Source of the DNA: an uncultured Agathobacter sp.
GTDB taxonomy: Bacteria > Bacillota > Clostridia > Lachnospirales > Lachnospiraceae
DNA length: 28,411 bases
Direction: 5' to 3'
NCBI GenBank assembly: GCA_934359755.1
Contig: CAKRLV010000028.1
Span: 1-28,411, forward strand
Below the pieces are notes generated by a model, which did no database searches, was not told where the DNA came from, and saw nothing but the letters and a program-made list of their open reading frames with translations. Position 1 is the first letter of the stretch. Each line of letters starts with the position of its first letter. Position numbers and translations under genes: made by a program. Positions 16,006 to 25,295 of the stretch are shown piece after piece.

Positions 16006-16022
16006 GACCACAAACTGTGGCC
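16006..16022 (-). terminator. Short hairpin between rpmH and rnpA, possible attenuator
   Basis: On the minus strand GGCCACA and TGTGGTC (7 bp, one wobble) close a 3-nt loop and are followed by TTTTCTTCTTTT. It begins at the last base of the rpmH stop codon. It would let most transcripts stop after rpmH, consistent with L34 being needed in far greater amounts than RNase P protein. Confidence 0.6.
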
Positions 16023-16156
16023 TATGCTGATAATTTTTTTCTTCCTTTTAATCTTCTGGCAGCTAAAACTTTTCTTCCGCCTGCTGTGCTCATTCTGCTT
16101 CTAAAGCCATGAACCTTTGATCTCTGTCTTTTTTTTGGTTGGAATGTCATCTTCAT
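16022..16156 (-). CDS. rpmH: 50S ribosomal protein L34
   Basis: 44 residues, too short for a usual ORF cutoff but unmistakable: MKMTFQPKKRQRSKVHGF at the start, RSRMSTAGGRKVL and a basic tail ending KGRKKLSA. It is a late-assembly large-subunit protein lying near the exit-tunnel region of 23S rRNA. A very strong GGAGGTGG ribosome site precedes the ATG at 16154-16156. It is the first gene left of oriC and heads the rpmH-rnpA-yidD-yidC-jag operon from a strong promoter. Confidence 0.98.
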   Translation of the reverse strand: MKMTFQPKKRQRSKVHGFRSRMSTAGGRKVLAARRLKGRKKLSA

Positions 16157-16194
16157 TATTATCCACCTCCTCTACGTTAAAAAACATCAGTAAA

Positions 16195-16222
16195 ATTATA
16201 TCAAAAAAGTAATAATTGTCAA
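16195..16222 (-). promoter_or_regulatory. rpmH promoter
   Basis: On the minus strand TTGACA (16217-16222), 16-bp spacer, TATAAT (16195-16200), 38 bp before the rpmH ATG. Both hexamers are perfect consensus. Confidence 0.8.
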
Positions 16223-16524
16223 GTATAAATCAAAAAAAATTTATAAAATCATTTCATATTATATTAATCTAAATAGTTATCCTCTTTTTGTGGATAAATT
16301 GTTGATAATATGTATAAAGAATATGGATAAATTGTTTAATAGTTGTGTATAACTTTTATGCCTTTTAAAGGGCTTAAATCGTTGATTTCATAGCCAAAAT
16401 AGTGTACTATTATATTTAGTAGGCTTATATTTAATTACTATGATTATAAATCGATTTCATAGTATTTTAACGAGTTGTTTCCTTATTATATAAGCTGCAC
16501 ATAATAAAGATATGGAGAAACCTG
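16223..16524. other. oriC: Putative chromosomal origin oriC (rpmH-dnaA gap)
   Basis: AT-rich gene-free region between divergent rpmH and dnaA. DnaA-box-like 9-mers on the minus strand are TGTGGATAA (16289-16297, perfect box TTATCCACA), TATGGATAA (16322-16330, one mismatch) and TGTGTATAA (16344-16352, fits TTATNCACA). All point the same way, 22-33 bp apart. A direct repeat GATTTCATAG occurs at 16384 and 16453. Gene orientation flips here, as expected at an origin. The exact unwinding site cannot be fixed by eye. Confidence 0.8.
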
Positions 16525-17877
16525 ATGGACAAAGTTATTGAAAAATGGGATGAAATATTAAATACCGTTAAAAAAGAACATGAGATAAGTGACGTTTCTT
16601 TTGATACATGGATGCGTCCACTTGAAGTCTTTGCCATTGAGGGAAATACTTTATATATATTAGTACCATCAGAGCAAATGGCTCTAAGCTACATTTCAAA
16701 GAAGTATTATCTTCCACTTAAGGTAGCTATTGCTGAGATAACAGGTATTGGATATGAGATTGAATTTATTTTACCTGAACAGGCGAGATCTCTTAATATA
16801 AGCAGCAAGCCTGCTAACAAAATACCACCTATCAATTCATTCAATTCAAATTTGAATCCTAATTACAAATTTGATACTTTCGTAGTTGGTAACAATAACA
16901 GATTTGCACAGTCAGCTGCGCTTGCAGTTGCTGAGTCACCTGGAGAAGCATACAATCCACTTTATATTTATGGTGGACCTGGACTTGGTAAAACTCATCT
17001 GATGCATTCTATAGGACATTTTATCCTTGAACAGAATCCAGCTACCAAGGTCATCTACGTTACATCAGAGGAATTTACCAACGAGGTTATTGAATCTATC
17101 CGAAATGGTAATGCTTCTTCTATGACCAAATTCAGAGACAAATATCGTACAGTCGATGTTCTGATGATTGACGATATTCAGTTTATTATAGGTAAAGAAA
17201 GTACGCAGGAAGAATTTTTCCACACTTTCAACGCTCTACAGACACAAGGCAAGCAAATTATTCTTACATCGGACAAGCCACCTAAAGAAATGGAGACTCT
17301 TGAAGAAAGAATCAGATCCAGATTTGAATGGGGACTTATGGCTGATATAGGCGTACCTGATTATGAGACAAGAATGGCTATTTTGCGTAAGAAAGCTGAA
17401 TCGGATAGTTTCAACATTGATGATGATATTCTCAACTATATAGCTACAAATATCAAATCAAATGTCAGAGAATTAGAAGGTGCTTTAAATAAACTTTTAG
17501 CATTCAATCATCTTGAGCACACTGATATTACAATGGATATAGCTGAGCGTGAACTTGCCAATATCATTACCCCTGACAAGCCTAGAGAGATTACTCCACA
17601 GCTTATCATCGAAGTAGTATCTGAGCATTTTCATATTTCAGTAGACCAGATGATATCTAAGAACAGAAGCAGTAATATTGCCAAACCAAGACAAATAGCT
17701 ATGTACTTATGCAAGAATATGACTTCAAGTCCTTTAGATGCAATTGGAGCTTTGCTTGGAGGACGAGATCATTCAACAATTATTCACGGTATCAACAAAG
17801 TTACCGAAGAATATGAGAGCAATGAAAATACCAAAGCATTAATAGAAACTATAAAGAAAAAGATTAATCCAAATTAG
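16525..17877 (+). CDS. dnaA: Chromosomal replication initiator DnaA
   Basis: 450 residues, normal length. Domain I (1-80) is MDKVIEKWDEILNTVKK and following. A short linker (about 85-115) leads to the AAA+ domain III with Walker A GGPGLGKTH (150-158), Walker B VLMIDDIQF (212-220), sensor and arginine-finger region ERIRSRFEWGL, and domain IV with the DNA-binding signature GGRDHSTIIHGI near 420-435. ATP-DnaA binds the 9-mer boxes upstream and opens the origin. The ATG follows GGAGAAA. It is the first gene to the right of oriC. Confidence 0.98.
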   Translation: MDKVIEKWDEILNTVKKEHEISDVSFDTWMRPLEVFAIEGNTLYILVPSEQMALSYISKKYYLPLKVAIAEITGIGYEIEFILPEQARSLNISSKPANKIPPINSFNSNLNPNYKFDTFVVGNNNRFAQSAALAVAESPGEAYNPLYIYGGPGLGKTHLMHSIGHFILEQNPATKVIYVTSEEFTNEVIESIRNGNASSMTKFRDKYRTVDVLMIDDIQFIIGKESTQEEFFHTFNALQTQGKQIILTSDKPPKEMETLEERIRSRFEWGLMADIGVPDYETRMAILRKKAESDSFNIDDDILNYIATNIKSNVRELEGALNKLLAFNHLEHTDITMDIAERELANIITPDKPREITPQLIIEVVSEHFHISVDQMISKNRSSNIAKPRQIAMYLCKNMTSSPLDAIGALLGGRDHSTIIHGINKVTEEYESNENTKALIETIKKKINPN

Positions 17878-18147
17878 TTTCTTCCTATTATAATAGGTTT
17901 TTAAATTTATACAAATATCTATCAACTTATTAACGTTTATAAACAAGGATAAATATTGATAAAATACTTGTTAACATTCATCATTAATTTATTAAGGTTA
18001 AATTAACGTGGTTATTAATATTTTATCCATACCAGTTTTCCTTGTAAAATCAATACAAAATGGTGTTATTAACTTTTAAACAACACCTAAGAAGAATATT
18101 ACTTATATCTTTTATATTTATTTATATGGCAGGAAGGAGTTTTCATA
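17878..18147. other. dnaA-dnaN intergenic region, possible second half of oriC
   Basis: 270 bp, very AT-rich, with one near-perfect DnaA box, TTATCCATA (18023-18031), and several short TTAAC/GTTAA motifs. In Bacillus the unwinding element is in this gap, so a bipartite origin is possible, but box density is low. The dnaN ribosome site AAGGAG is at the end. Confidence 0.45.
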
Positions 18148-19260
18148 ATGAAAATAGTTTGTTCAAAAGCTAATCTGTTAAAAGGAGTTAATATAGTATC
18201 AAAGGCAGTTCCTACTAGAACTACGATGGCAATACTTGAATGTATACTTATAGATGCTTCTACTAATGAAATAAAATTAATGGCTAATGATATGGAACTT
18301 GGTATAGAAACAAGAATAGAAGGTTCTATAGAAGATAGAGGTGTTATAGCTTTAGATGCAAAGATTTTTTCAGAAATCGTAAGAAAACTTCCTGACAGTG
18401 ATGTTACTATAGAAACAGACGCTACATTTAAGACAGTTATTACATGTGAAAAAGCTAAATTCAATATTATAGGTAAATCAGGAGAAGATTTCTCTTATAT
18501 TCCATATATTGAGAAGAACGAATCTATCATAATATCACAGTTTACTCTTAAAGAAGTAATCAGACAGACTATTTTTTCAATAGCTGATAATGATAATAAT
18601 AAGCTTATGAGTGGAGAACTTTTTGAAATAAATGATAATCAGCTTAAAGTTGTCTCACTTGACGGACACAGAATTTCAATCAGAAATATCGAATTGAAAA
18701 ATCATTATGATTCAAAGAAAGTAGTTGTACCAGGTAAGACTCTTCAGGAAATCAGCAAAATTGTACCAGGTGGAGTAGATGATGATGTACTTATATACAT
18801 CACAGATAATCATATAGTATTTGATTTTGACACAACTACAGTGGTTTCAAGACTAATTGAAGGTGAATACTTTAAGATAGACCAGATGTTATCAACAGAT
18901 TATGAGACAAAAGTAAAGATTAATAAGAAAGAGCTTCTTGATTGTATAGACCGTTCAACACTTCTTGTTAAAGAGGGTGATAAGAAGCCAATTATAATGA
19001 ATATCACAGATGGCAATATGGAACTTAAGATTAATTCATTTATTGGATCTATGAATGAAGATATTGATATTGCTAAGGATGGTAAGGATATTTTAATTGG
19101 ATTTAATCCAAAATTCTTTATAGATGCACTTAGAGTAATAGATGAAGAGGAAGTAAATTTATACATGGTTAATCCAAAAGCTCCTTGTTTTATCAAGGAT
19201 GATGAGGGAAAATTTGTTTATTTGATTCTTCCGGTAAATATCAACAGTGCCGCAAATTAG
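18148..19260 (+). CDS. dnaN: DNA polymerase III beta subunit (sliding clamp)
   Basis: 370 residues, the standard length of three tandem clamp domains. The dimer forms a ring around DNA and tethers the replicative polymerase and repair partners. Recognisable text includes the start MKIVCSKANLLKGVNIVSKA, the SLDGHRIS motif of domain 2, and the typical C-terminal ending FVYLILPVNI (usual form YLIMPMRI). ATG follows AAGGAG at 8 bp. yaaA begins 8 bp after the stop, so they share a transcript. Confidence 0.97.
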   Translation: MKIVCSKANLLKGVNIVSKAVPTRTTMAILECILIDASTNEIKLMANDMELGIETRIEGSIEDRGVIALDAKIFSEIVRKLPDSDVTIETDATFKTVITCEKAKFNIIGKSGEDFSYIPYIEKNESIIISQFTLKEVIRQTIFSIADNDNNKLMSGELFEINDNQLKVVSLDGHRISIRNIELKNHYDSKKVVVPGKTLQEISKIVPGGVDDDVLIYITDNHIVFDFDTTTVVSRLIEGEYFKIDQMLSTDYETKVKINKKELLDCIDRSTLLVKEGDKKPIIMNITDGNMELKINSFIGSMNEDIDIAKDGKDILIGFNPKFFIDALRVIDEEEVNLYMVNPKAPCFIKDDEGKFVYLILPVNINSAAN

Positions 19261-19268
19261 GAGTAGAG

Positions 19269-19484
19269 ATGATAACAGTAAATATTAGAGAAGAAGATGA
19301 ATTCATCAAATTAGGGCAGGCTCTTAAAAAAGGTGGATTAGTAAGTTCAGGTGTTGACGCCAAGATGGTTATACTTGATGGACTTGTTGAAGTTAATGGT
19401 CAGACAGAGCTTCAAAGAGGTAAAAAGCTTCATGATGGAGATGTTGTATCTTTTAACGGAGAGACAATACAGATAGTTAAATGA
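19269..19484 (+). CDS. yaaA: S4-domain RNA-binding protein YaaA/RlbA
   Basis: 71 residues forming one S4-like fold (FIKLGQALKKGGLVSSGVDA, then VNGQTELQRGKKLHDGDVV). It is a conserved small gene between dnaN and recF in Firmicutes. In Bacillus the product is reported to contribute to ribosome assembly, and its position may only reflect operon history. The stop TGA overlaps the recF ATG (ATGA), indicating coupling. Confidence 0.93.
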   Translation: MITVNIREEDEFIKLGQALKKGGLVSSGVDAKMVILDGLVEVNGQTELQRGKKLHDGDVVSFNGETIQIVK

Positions 19485-20581
19485 TAATAAAATCAATTGA
19501 ACTGAGTAACTTTAGAAATTATGGGAAATTAAATATTAATTTTGACGATGGCACCAATATTATTTATGGTGATAATGCTCAGGGCAAGACGAATATATTA
19601 GAAGCTGCGTATCTTAGTGGAACTACCAAATCCCATAAAGGGAGCAAGGATAAAGAGATGATTAGGTTTGAAGAGAATGAGGCTCATATCCGAACTGTAG
19701 TTTTGAAGAACGATAAAGAATATCAGATAGATATGCATCTTCGCAAGTCTGGTTCAAAGGGAGTGGCAATCAACAAAATTCCAATAAAAAAAGCAAGTGA
19801 GCTTTTTGGAATACTTAATATAGTATTTTTCTCACCTGAGGATTTGAATATTATTAAAAATGGACCTTCAGAGAGAAGAAGATTCATTGATTTGGAATTA
19901 AGTCAGCTTGATAAAATATATCTGTCAGATTTAGCAAAATACAATAAAACTCTCGTTCAGAGGAACAGGCTTCTTAAGGATATAAATTACAGGCCTGATT
20001 TGATGGATACCCTGCCAGTATGGGATATGCAGTTGATTGAATGTGGAAAAAACATCATCAAAAAGAGAAAAAAGTTCATAGATGAATTAAATGATATAAT
20101 CGGTGAGATTCATTATAAGATTTCAGGAGAAAAAGAACATCTTATACTTAAATATGAACCAAATATAGATGATATCTTTTTTGAAGATGAGTTAAATAAA
20201 GCAAAACAAAAAGACCTTAAGCTTTGCCAGACAACAGTAGGACCACATCGTGACGATATGATGTTTTCAATAGGCGGTGTTGACATAAGAAAATATGGCT
20301 CACAGGGGCAGCAGAGAACATCTGCATTGTCTCTTAAGCTGTCAGAGATAAGTTTAGTAAAGAAATCAATTAATAATACACCTGTTTTGTTACTTGACGA
20401 TGTGTTGTCAGAACTAGATAGCAACAGGCAGAATTATTTATTAAATAGTATAAGTGATATACAGACAATAATCACTTGTACAGGTTTAGAAGAATTTGTT
20501 AAAAATAGATTCCAGATAAATAAAATTTTCAAGGTTATAAGTGGAGAAGTATTTGAAAAAGAATCTATTGATGAAATATAA
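19481..20581 (+). CDS. recF: DNA replication and repair protein RecF
   Basis: 366-residue SMC-like ATPase without long coiled coils. Walker A is GDNAQGKT (30-37), the ABC signature is GSQGQQRTSALSLKLSE, and Walker B is PVLLLDDVLSELD. It binds gapped DNA and helps RecOR load RecA at stalled forks. Length and motif order are normal. The start overlaps yaaA and the stop lies 35 bp before gyrB. Confidence 0.97.
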   Translation: MIIKSIELSNFRNYGKLNINFDDGTNIIYGDNAQGKTNILEAAYLSGTTKSHKGSKDKEMIRFEENEAHIRTVVLKNDKEYQIDMHLRKSGSKGVAINKIPIKKASELFGILNIVFFSPEDLNIIKNGPSERRRFIDLELSQLDKIYLSDLAKYNKTLVQRNRLLKDINYRPDLMDTLPVWDMQLIECGKNIIKKRKKFIDELNDIIGEIHYKISGEKEHLILKYEPNIDDIFFEDELNKAKQKDLKLCQTTVGPHRDDMMFSIGGVDIRKYGSQGQQRTSALSLKLSEISLVKKSINNTPVLLLDDVLSELDSNRQNYLLNSISDIQTIITCTGLEEFVKNRFQINKIFKVISGEVFEKESIDEI

Positions 20582-20616
20582 TCATTTGGTGTTTTCAAAT
20601 GATAGGAGGACTATTG

Positions 20617-22551
20617 ATGAGTGAAGAATTACAGAACAATCAGGAATATGGTGCAGACCAGATTCAAATTTTAGAGGGTCTTGAAGCTGTAAGAAAAAGA
20701 CCTGGTATGTACATAGGAAGTACATCTTCGAGAGGACTACATCATCTTGTTTATGAGATTGTTGATAATTCTGTAGATGAAGCATTGGCAGGATATTGTA
20801 AGAATATCAATGTTACAATAGAAGAAGATAACTCCATAACAGTACAGGATGATGGACGTGGAATTCCAGTTGGACAGAACCACAAGGCTGGCAAATCAGC
20901 ACTTGAGGTTGTTTTTACTGTGCTTCATGCTGGTGGTAAATTCGGCGGTGGAGGATACAAGGTATCAGGAGGACTGCATGGTGTAGGTGCTTCAGTTGTA
21001 AACGCACTTTCAACATGGCTTACGGTAGAAGTTTATAACGAAGGTAAAATATATTCACAGAGTTATAAACGTGGAAAGACTGATGACGAAGTAAAAGTAA
21101 TAGGTGAGTGTGATAAAGAACTTCACGGAACTAAGATACATTTTCTTCCTGATAATACTATATTTGAAGAGACTGTATATGATTATGATACATTAAAGCA
21201 GCGTTTAAGAGAGACTGCATTTTTGACAAAAGGCCTTAGAATAATTCTTGATGATAAGAGAGAAGGGAGCTCACACCATCACGAATTTATGTATGAGGGT
21301 GGAATCAAAGAGTTTGTTGAATATCTCAATAGAGGTAAAGAGCCAATATATAACGAAGTCATTTACTGTGAAGGAACTAAGAACAATGTATACGTAGAAG
21401 TTGCTTTTCAGCATAATGATTCATTCAATGATTCAACATTTAGTTTTGTTAACAACGTAATCACACCTGAAGGCGGAACACATCTTACAGGTTTTAAAAA
21501 TGCGCTTACCAAGACATTTAATGCATACGCAAGAGACAATAAGATATTAAAAGACTCAGACCCAGCTCTTACAGGAGATGATATAAGAGAAGGACTTACA
21601 GCTATTATATCTATAAAGATAGAAGAACCACAGTTTGAAGGTCAGACAAAGCAGAAGCTTGGTAATAGTGAGGCAAGAGGAGCAGTAGATTCAGTAGTAA
21701 GTGAAAAGCTTACATATTTCCTTGAGCAGAATCCAGAAATTGCAAAGAATATCTGCGAGAAGTCACTTCTTGCGCAGCGTGCAAGAGAAGCCGCTAGAAA
21801 AGCAAGAGATCTGACAAGAAGAAAGAACGTTTTAGAGGGAACTTCATTACCAGGTAAGCTTTCAGATTGTTCAGATAAGGATCCTAAGAATTGTGAGATA
21901 TTCATAGTTGAGGGAGATTCAGCCGGCGGTTCTGCTAAGACTGCAAGAAGCCGTGCAACTCAGGCAATTCTCCCACTTCGTGGTAAGATTCTTAATGTAG
22001 AAAAAGCACGAAGAGATAAGATTTTTGAAAATGCAGAAATCAGATCAATGATTACAGCATTTGGAACAGGAATATTTGAAGAGTTCAATATAGACAAGCT
22101 TCGTTATGACAAGATAATTATCATGACTGATGCCGATGTCGACGGAGCACATATTGCAACACTTATGCTTACATTTTTATACAGATTCATGCCTGAGCTT
22201 ATAAAAGAAGGACATGTATATCTTGCAACACCTCCTCTATATAAGATAGAGAAGAATAAGAAAATATGGTATGCATACAGTGATGAAGAATTAAACAGTA
22301 TTCTTACGGAAATAGGTCGTGATCAGAATAACAAGATTCAGCGATACAAAGGACTTGGAGAAATGGATGCGGAACAGCTCTGGGAGACAACTATGGATCC
22401 TGAGAAGAGAATACTTAAGCAGGTAAATATGGATGAAGAGAATTCATCAGAATTAGATGTCACATTTACAACACTTATGGGTGACAAAGTAGAACCAAGA
22501 AGAGAATTTATTGAGGCAAATGCCAAATATGTTCAGAATCTTGATATATAA
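20617..22551 (+). CDS. gyrB: DNA gyrase subunit B
   Basis: 644 residues. It is the ATPase half of gyrase, which introduces negative supercoils. The GHKL ATP site has EIVDNSVDEALAG, DDGRGIPV and GLHGVGASVVNAL. The Toprim metal site has EGDSAGGSAK and DADVDGAHI, and the tail has QRYKGLGEM. I use the ATG at 20617, which has GGAGG seven bases upstream; six earlier in-frame codons (from 20599) would place that site inside the gene. gyrA starts 15 bp downstream. Confidence 0.98.
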   Translation: MSEELQNNQEYGADQIQILEGLEAVRKRPGMYIGSTSSRGLHHLVYEIVDNSVDEALAGYCKNINVTIEEDNSITVQDDGRGIPVGQNHKAGKSALEVVFTVLHAGGKFGGGGYKVSGGLHGVGASVVNALSTWLTVEVYNEGKIYSQSYKRGKTDDEVKVIGECDKELHGTKIHFLPDNTIFEETVYDYDTLKQRLRETAFLTKGLRIILDDKREGSSHHHEFMYEGGIKEFVEYLNRGKEPIYNEVIYCEGTKNNVYVEVAFQHNDSFNDSTFSFVNNVITPEGGTHLTGFKNALTKTFNAYARDNKILKDSDPALTGDDIREGLTAIISIKIEEPQFEGQTKQKLGNSEARGAVDSVVSEKLTYFLEQNPEIAKNICEKSLLAQRAREAARKARDLTRRKNVLEGTSLPGKLSDCSDKDPKNCEIFIVEGDSAGGSAKTARSRATQAILPLRGKILNVEKARRDKIFENAEIRSMITAFGTGIFEEFNIDKLRYDKIIIMTDADVDGAHIATLMLTFLYRFMPELIKEGHVYLATPPLYKIEKNKKIWYAYSDEELNSILTEIGRDQNNKIQRYKGLGEMDAEQLWETTMDPEKRILKQVNMDEENSSELDVTFTTLMGDKVEPRREFIEANAKYVQNLDI

Positions 22552-22566
22552 GGAGGAATTGTTTAA

Positions 22567-25083
22567 GTGGATGATAAAATTTTTGATCAGATACATAGAG
22601 TTGATCTGAAAAAAACAATGGAAACCTCCTATATCGACTATGCGATGAGCGTTATTGCCAGTCGTGCATTACCAGATGTAAGAGATGGATTGAAGCCAGT
22701 TCAGAGAAGAATACTATTCTCAATGAATGAAATGGGAAATACATACGATAAGCCTCATAAGAAATGTGCGCGTATCGTTGGTGATACAATGGGTAAATAC
22801 CATCCTCATGGTGATAGCTCAATTTATGGAGCACTTGTCAACATGGCACAGCCATGGTCGATGAGATATACACTAGTAGATGGACATGGAAACTTCGGTT
22901 CTGTGGATGGAGATGGCGCAGCTGCCATGCGATACACAGAAGCAAGACTTTCTAAGATTTCATCACATATGATAGAAGATCTTGGCAAAGACACTGTTGA
23001 TTTTATGCCGAACTATGATGAGACAGAAAAAGAGCCAGTTGTACTTCCAGCCAGATTTCCAAATCTTCTTGTAAATGGAACTACAGGTATTGCAGTAGGA
23101 ATGGCAACAAATATTCCACCACATAATTTACGTGAAGTAATATATGCTGTAGTTAAAATTATTGACAATGAGATAGAAGGAAAAGAGACCACAATTGATG
23201 AACTTATGGAGATTGTAAAAGGTCCAGACTTTCCAACAGGTGGAATAATACTTGGAACATCAGGTATTAGCGAGGCATACAGAACAGGTAGAGGTAAAAT
23301 CAGGGTTCGTGCCGTAACCAATATAGAACCTATGGACAATGGCAAGAACAGAATTGTCGTAACAGAGCTTCCTTACCTGGTGAACAAAGCAAAGCTTATA
23401 GAGAAGATTGCAGAATTACACAAAGATAAAAAAATAGACGGAATTACTGATTTAAGAGATGAGTCAGACCGTGAGGGAATGAGAATAGTTGTAGAACTTC
23501 GTAGAGATGTAAATCCTAGCGTAGTGCTTAACCTTTTATTTAAACACACACAGTTACAGGATACTTTTGGAGTTATCAACTTAGCTCTTGTAAATGGTGA
23601 GCCAAAGATTCTTAATCTTTACGAATTACTCAATTATTATCTAATTCACCAGAAGGACGTAATAACAAGACGTACACGCTATGATCTGAACAAAGCAGAA
23701 GAGAGAGCTCATATTGTAGAAGGCTTGATAATAGCGCAGGACAATATTGATGAAGTAATTCAAATAATCAGATCAAGCAAGAATACTCCAGAAGCTAAAG
23801 AGAGATTAAAAGAACGTTTTAATTTATCAGAAGCACAAGCACAGGCTATTGTGGACATGAGACTTAGAGCTCTCACAGGTTTGGAGCGTGAGAAGTTAGA
23901 AGAAGAATACAAGAACCTGATGAAGTTAATCTCGGAATTACGTGCGATATTAGCAGATGAGCATCTGCTTTTAGGAGTAATCAAAGATGAGATTCTTGTG
24001 ATAGCCAACAAATATGGCGATGAAAGAAGAAGCCAGATAGGATTTGATGAGTATGATATGTCAATGGAAGACCTTATTCCAGAGACAAATACAGTAATCA
24101 CAATGACTAAAGTAGGCTACATAAAGAGAATGAGCACTGACAATTTCAAGGCTCAGCACAGAGGTGGTAAGGGAATAAAAGGAATGGACACAATAGAAGA
24201 CGATTATATTGTGGAGATGATAATGACTACATCTCATCATTACCTGATGTTCTTTACAAATACAGGAAGAGTATACAGGATAAAAGCATACGAGATTCCA
24301 GAAGCAAGCAGGACATCGCGAGGAACAGCACTTATCAACATTATACCTCTTCAGCCAGAAGAAAAGATAACAGCTATGATACCAATCAAAGAATACGAAA
24401 ATGGCAAATATCTTTTTATGGCAACTGCAAAAGGAATAGTTAAAAAGACTCCAATTACTGATTATGCAAATGTAAGAAAGAATGGCCTTGCTGCAATTAG
24501 TCTAAGAGAAGATGACAGACTTATTGAAGTAAAAGAGACAGACAACTCAGAAGATATTCTTTTATTTACGAAGTTTGGTAAATGTATCAGATTTAATGAA
24601 TCCGATGTCAGACCTACAGGCAGAACTACAATGGGTGTAATAGGTATGAACATGGATCATGACGATAGAATAATTGCAATGCAGACAGCATCCATGGGAG
24701 ACTCTGTACTAATTGTGTCCGACAAGGGACTTGGTAAATGTACACTTATTGACGAATTTTCAACACAGAACCGTGGTGGAAAGGGTGTTAAGTGTTACAA
24801 GATTACAGAGAAGTCTGGAAATGTAGTAGGTGTTAAATCAGTTGAGAAAGATGATGAGATAATGCTTATTACAACTGAAGGAATAATAATCAGAATTCAG
24901 GTAAGTGATACAACACTGCTAGGAAGAATTACTTCAGGAGTTAAGCTTATTAACCTTGGAGAAGGAATAAAAGTAGCTAGTGTCGCTAAGGTTGTGGAAG
25001 ATAAATCACTTATTCCACCAGAAATACCAGAAAAAGAGGAAAATGAAGAAGATTCAACAGATGAGTCAGCAGATTCCGAATAA
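22567..25083 (+). CDS. gyrA: DNA gyrase subunit A
   Basis: 838 residues. The N-terminal breakage-reunion domain has catalytic Y123 (AMRYTEARL). The C-terminal beta-pinwheel has a GyrA-box-like AQHRGGKGIKGM and a second related RGGKGVK. An acidic, disordered tail (KEENEEDSTDESADSE) ends the protein. Position next to gyrB plus the GyrA box argue for gyrase, not topoisomerase IV. The start is GTG at 22567 after GGAGG. In the quinolone region (GDSSIYG) Ser84 is kept but position 88, equivalent to E. coli D87, is Gly. Confidence 0.98.
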   Translation: MDDKIFDQIHRVDLKKTMETSYIDYAMSVIASRALPDVRDGLKPVQRRILFSMNEMGNTYDKPHKKCARIVGDTMGKYHPHGDSSIYGALVNMAQPWSMRYTLVDGHGNFGSVDGDGAAAMRYTEARLSKISSHMIEDLGKDTVDFMPNYDETEKEPVVLPARFPNLLVNGTTGIAVGMATNIPPHNLREVIYAVVKIIDNEIEGKETTIDELMEIVKGPDFPTGGIILGTSGISEAYRTGRGKIRVRAVTNIEPMDNGKNRIVVTELPYLVNKAKLIEKIAELHKDKKIDGITDLRDESDREGMRIVVELRRDVNPSVVLNLLFKHTQLQDTFGVINLALVNGEPKILNLYELLNYYLIHQKDVITRRTRYDLNKAEERAHIVEGLIIAQDNIDEVIQIIRSSKNTPEAKERLKERFNLSEAQAQAIVDMRLRALTGLEREKLEEEYKNLMKLISELRAILADEHLLLGVIKDEILVIANKYGDERRSQIGFDEYDMSMEDLIPETNTVITMTKVGYIKRMSTDNFKAQHRGGKGIKGMDTIEDDYIVEMIMTTSHHYLMFFTNTGRVYRIKAYEIPEASRTSRGTALINIIPLQPEEKITAMIPIKEYENGKYLFMATAKGIVKKTPITDYANVRKNGLAAISLREDDRLIEVKETDNSEDILLFTKFGKCIRFNESDVRPTGRTTMGVIGMNMDHDDRIIAMQTASMGDSVLIVSDKGLGKCTLIDEFSTQNRGGKGVKCYKITEKSGNVVGVKSVEKDDEIMLITTEGIIIRIQVSDTTLLGRITSGVKLINLGEGIKVASVAKVVEDKSLIPPEIPEKEENEEDSTDESADSE

Positions 25084-25090
25084 TAAAAAT

Positions 25091-25115
25091 CAGGGCTGCC
25101 AGTAATGGCAGCCTG
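25091..25115 (+). terminator. Terminator-like hairpin after gyrA
   Basis: CAGGGCTGCC and GGCAGCCTG pair with one bulged G around a 6-nt loop, 7 bp past the gyrA stop. Only TTTGCTATT follows, so the T tract is short and termination may be partial. Confidence 0.7.
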
Positions 25116-25137
25116 TTTGCTATTATATAAAAAATTG

Positions 25138-25267
25138 TACTGTTCAGTAGCTTCACAGTAGCGAGCCGCAAGAGCATTAGAATCAGTTACGCTGATGGGC
25201 GCTTGCTCCTGCATAATATAATTTTTCTTACGAATATGCGGTACCGCATATTTCTGTAATGAAGTTA
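25138..25267. repeat. Dispersed MITE-like repeat, copy B
   Basis: Second copy of the element at 1649-1783, same strand orientation, about 130 bp. Differences are mainly single substitutions and a few 1-2-base indels. The plus strand is also open through most of it (VASRKSIRISYADGR), mirroring copy A. It lies in the gap between the gyrA terminator and the fumA leader. Confidence 0.75.
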
Positions 25268-25295
25268 CACAAATTATACATAAAATTAACCTGGC

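Noticed and set aside
23760..24101. 113-codon minus-strand ORF inside gyrA, with similar ones in gyrB and mnmE
   Set aside because: Antisense shadows with Ser/Ile-rich text and no ribosome site.
22567..25083. Topoisomerase IV subunit ParC instead of GyrA
   Set aside because: It follows gyrB at the origin and contains a GyrA-box-like motif and an acidic tail.
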